From an uncultured Clostridia bacterium (lineage in GTDB: Bacteria; Bacillota; Clostridia; Lachnospirales; Anaerotignaceae), in assembly GCA_947036475.1 (NCBI GenBank), contig CAMQRG010000123.1, positions 1 through 6,167 on the forward strand: a stretch of DNA of 6,167 bases. Direction: 5' to 3'. How positions within the stretch are numbered: the stretch's first letter is position 1; each line of letters begins with the position of its first letter. Of this stretch, positions 6,121 to 6,167 are shown piece by piece. The notes under the pieces are model-generated. The model ran no database searches and was not told where the DNA came from. It was given only the letters and a program-made list of their open reading frames with translations. Position numbers and translations under genes: made by a program.

Positions 6121-6167
6121 CTGTCTCTTATACACATCTGACGCTGCCGACGACTCCTTACGTGTAG
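6121..6167 (+). other. Illumina Nextera adapter read-through (artificial sequence)
   Basis: The final 47 bases match the reverse complement of the Nextera i5-side adapter with no mismatch that I can see. They are the transposase mosaic end CTGTCTCTTATACACATCT (6121-6139), the Read 1 part GACGCTGCCGACGA (6140-6153), an 8-base index CTCCTTAC (6154-6161; reverse complement GTAAGGAG, the i5 index usually called N505/S505) and GTGTAG (6162-6167), the start of reverse-complemented P5. It is untrimmed library sequence and not part of the genome. Any translation through it is meaningless. Confidence 0.98.

Noticed and set aside
6119..6167. Natural C-terminus or mobile-element end for the CoA-transferase, since the tail contains a Tn5-type mosaic end
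   Set aside because: The 19-base mosaic end is followed exactly by the Nextera Read 1 adapter, an 8-base index and P5 bases, which shows a library artefact and not a genomic transposon insertion.

Overview
The window looks like the end of a draft-assembly contig from an anaerobic, moderately GC-rich member of the Clostridia (Firmicutes), probably a gut commensal. This is an inference from the gene families and style: strong GGAGG-type ribosome binding sites, a feoAB-only iron transporter, a secreted protein with a copper-amine-oxidase-type N-terminal domain, a Nim-type flavoprotein and a 4-hydroxybutyrate/acetate-type CoA-transferase. No rRNA or phylogenetic marker is present, so the genus cannot be named.

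Left part (1-3066), all on the minus strand. Reading in the direction of transcription, feoA (3066-2806) overlaps feoB (2831-930), and together they form a ferrous iron uptake operon. About 300 bp of non-coding DNA follow, much of it a compact set of nested palindromes (755-884) that looks like a dispersed intergenic repeat. Next comes a GNAT acetyltransferase (630-103), whose stop codon overlaps the start codon of a ROK-family sugar kinase that runs off the left edge.

Middle (3067-3191) is the divergent regulatory region between feoA and a plus-strand unit. It holds a perfect 7-bp inverted repeat and an extended -10 promoter. The plus-strand unit starts with a secreted trypsin-like (HtrA/S1C-type) serine protease carrying an N-terminal copper-amine-oxidase-like domain and a C-terminal fibronectin type III-like domain. 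Its signal peptide is complete only if translation starts at an ATC codon (3192). A Nim/pyridoxamine-phosphate-oxidase-like flavoprotein follows 23 bp later, and the unit ends at a clear intrinsic terminator (5011-5074).

Right part (5075-6167). An extended -10 promoter overlapping an 8-bp dyad leads into a CoA-transferase of the 4-hydroxybutyrate/acetate CoA-transferase family, truncated after about 317 codons. The last 47 bases (6121-6167) are not biological. They match the Illumina Nextera mosaic end, the Read 1 adapter, an 8-base i5 index and the start of P5, so the genome sequence stops at 6120.

I see no convincing new multi-gene system. The points most worth a second look are the apparent ATC start, the adapter tail, the palindromic repeat and the domain combination of the protease.
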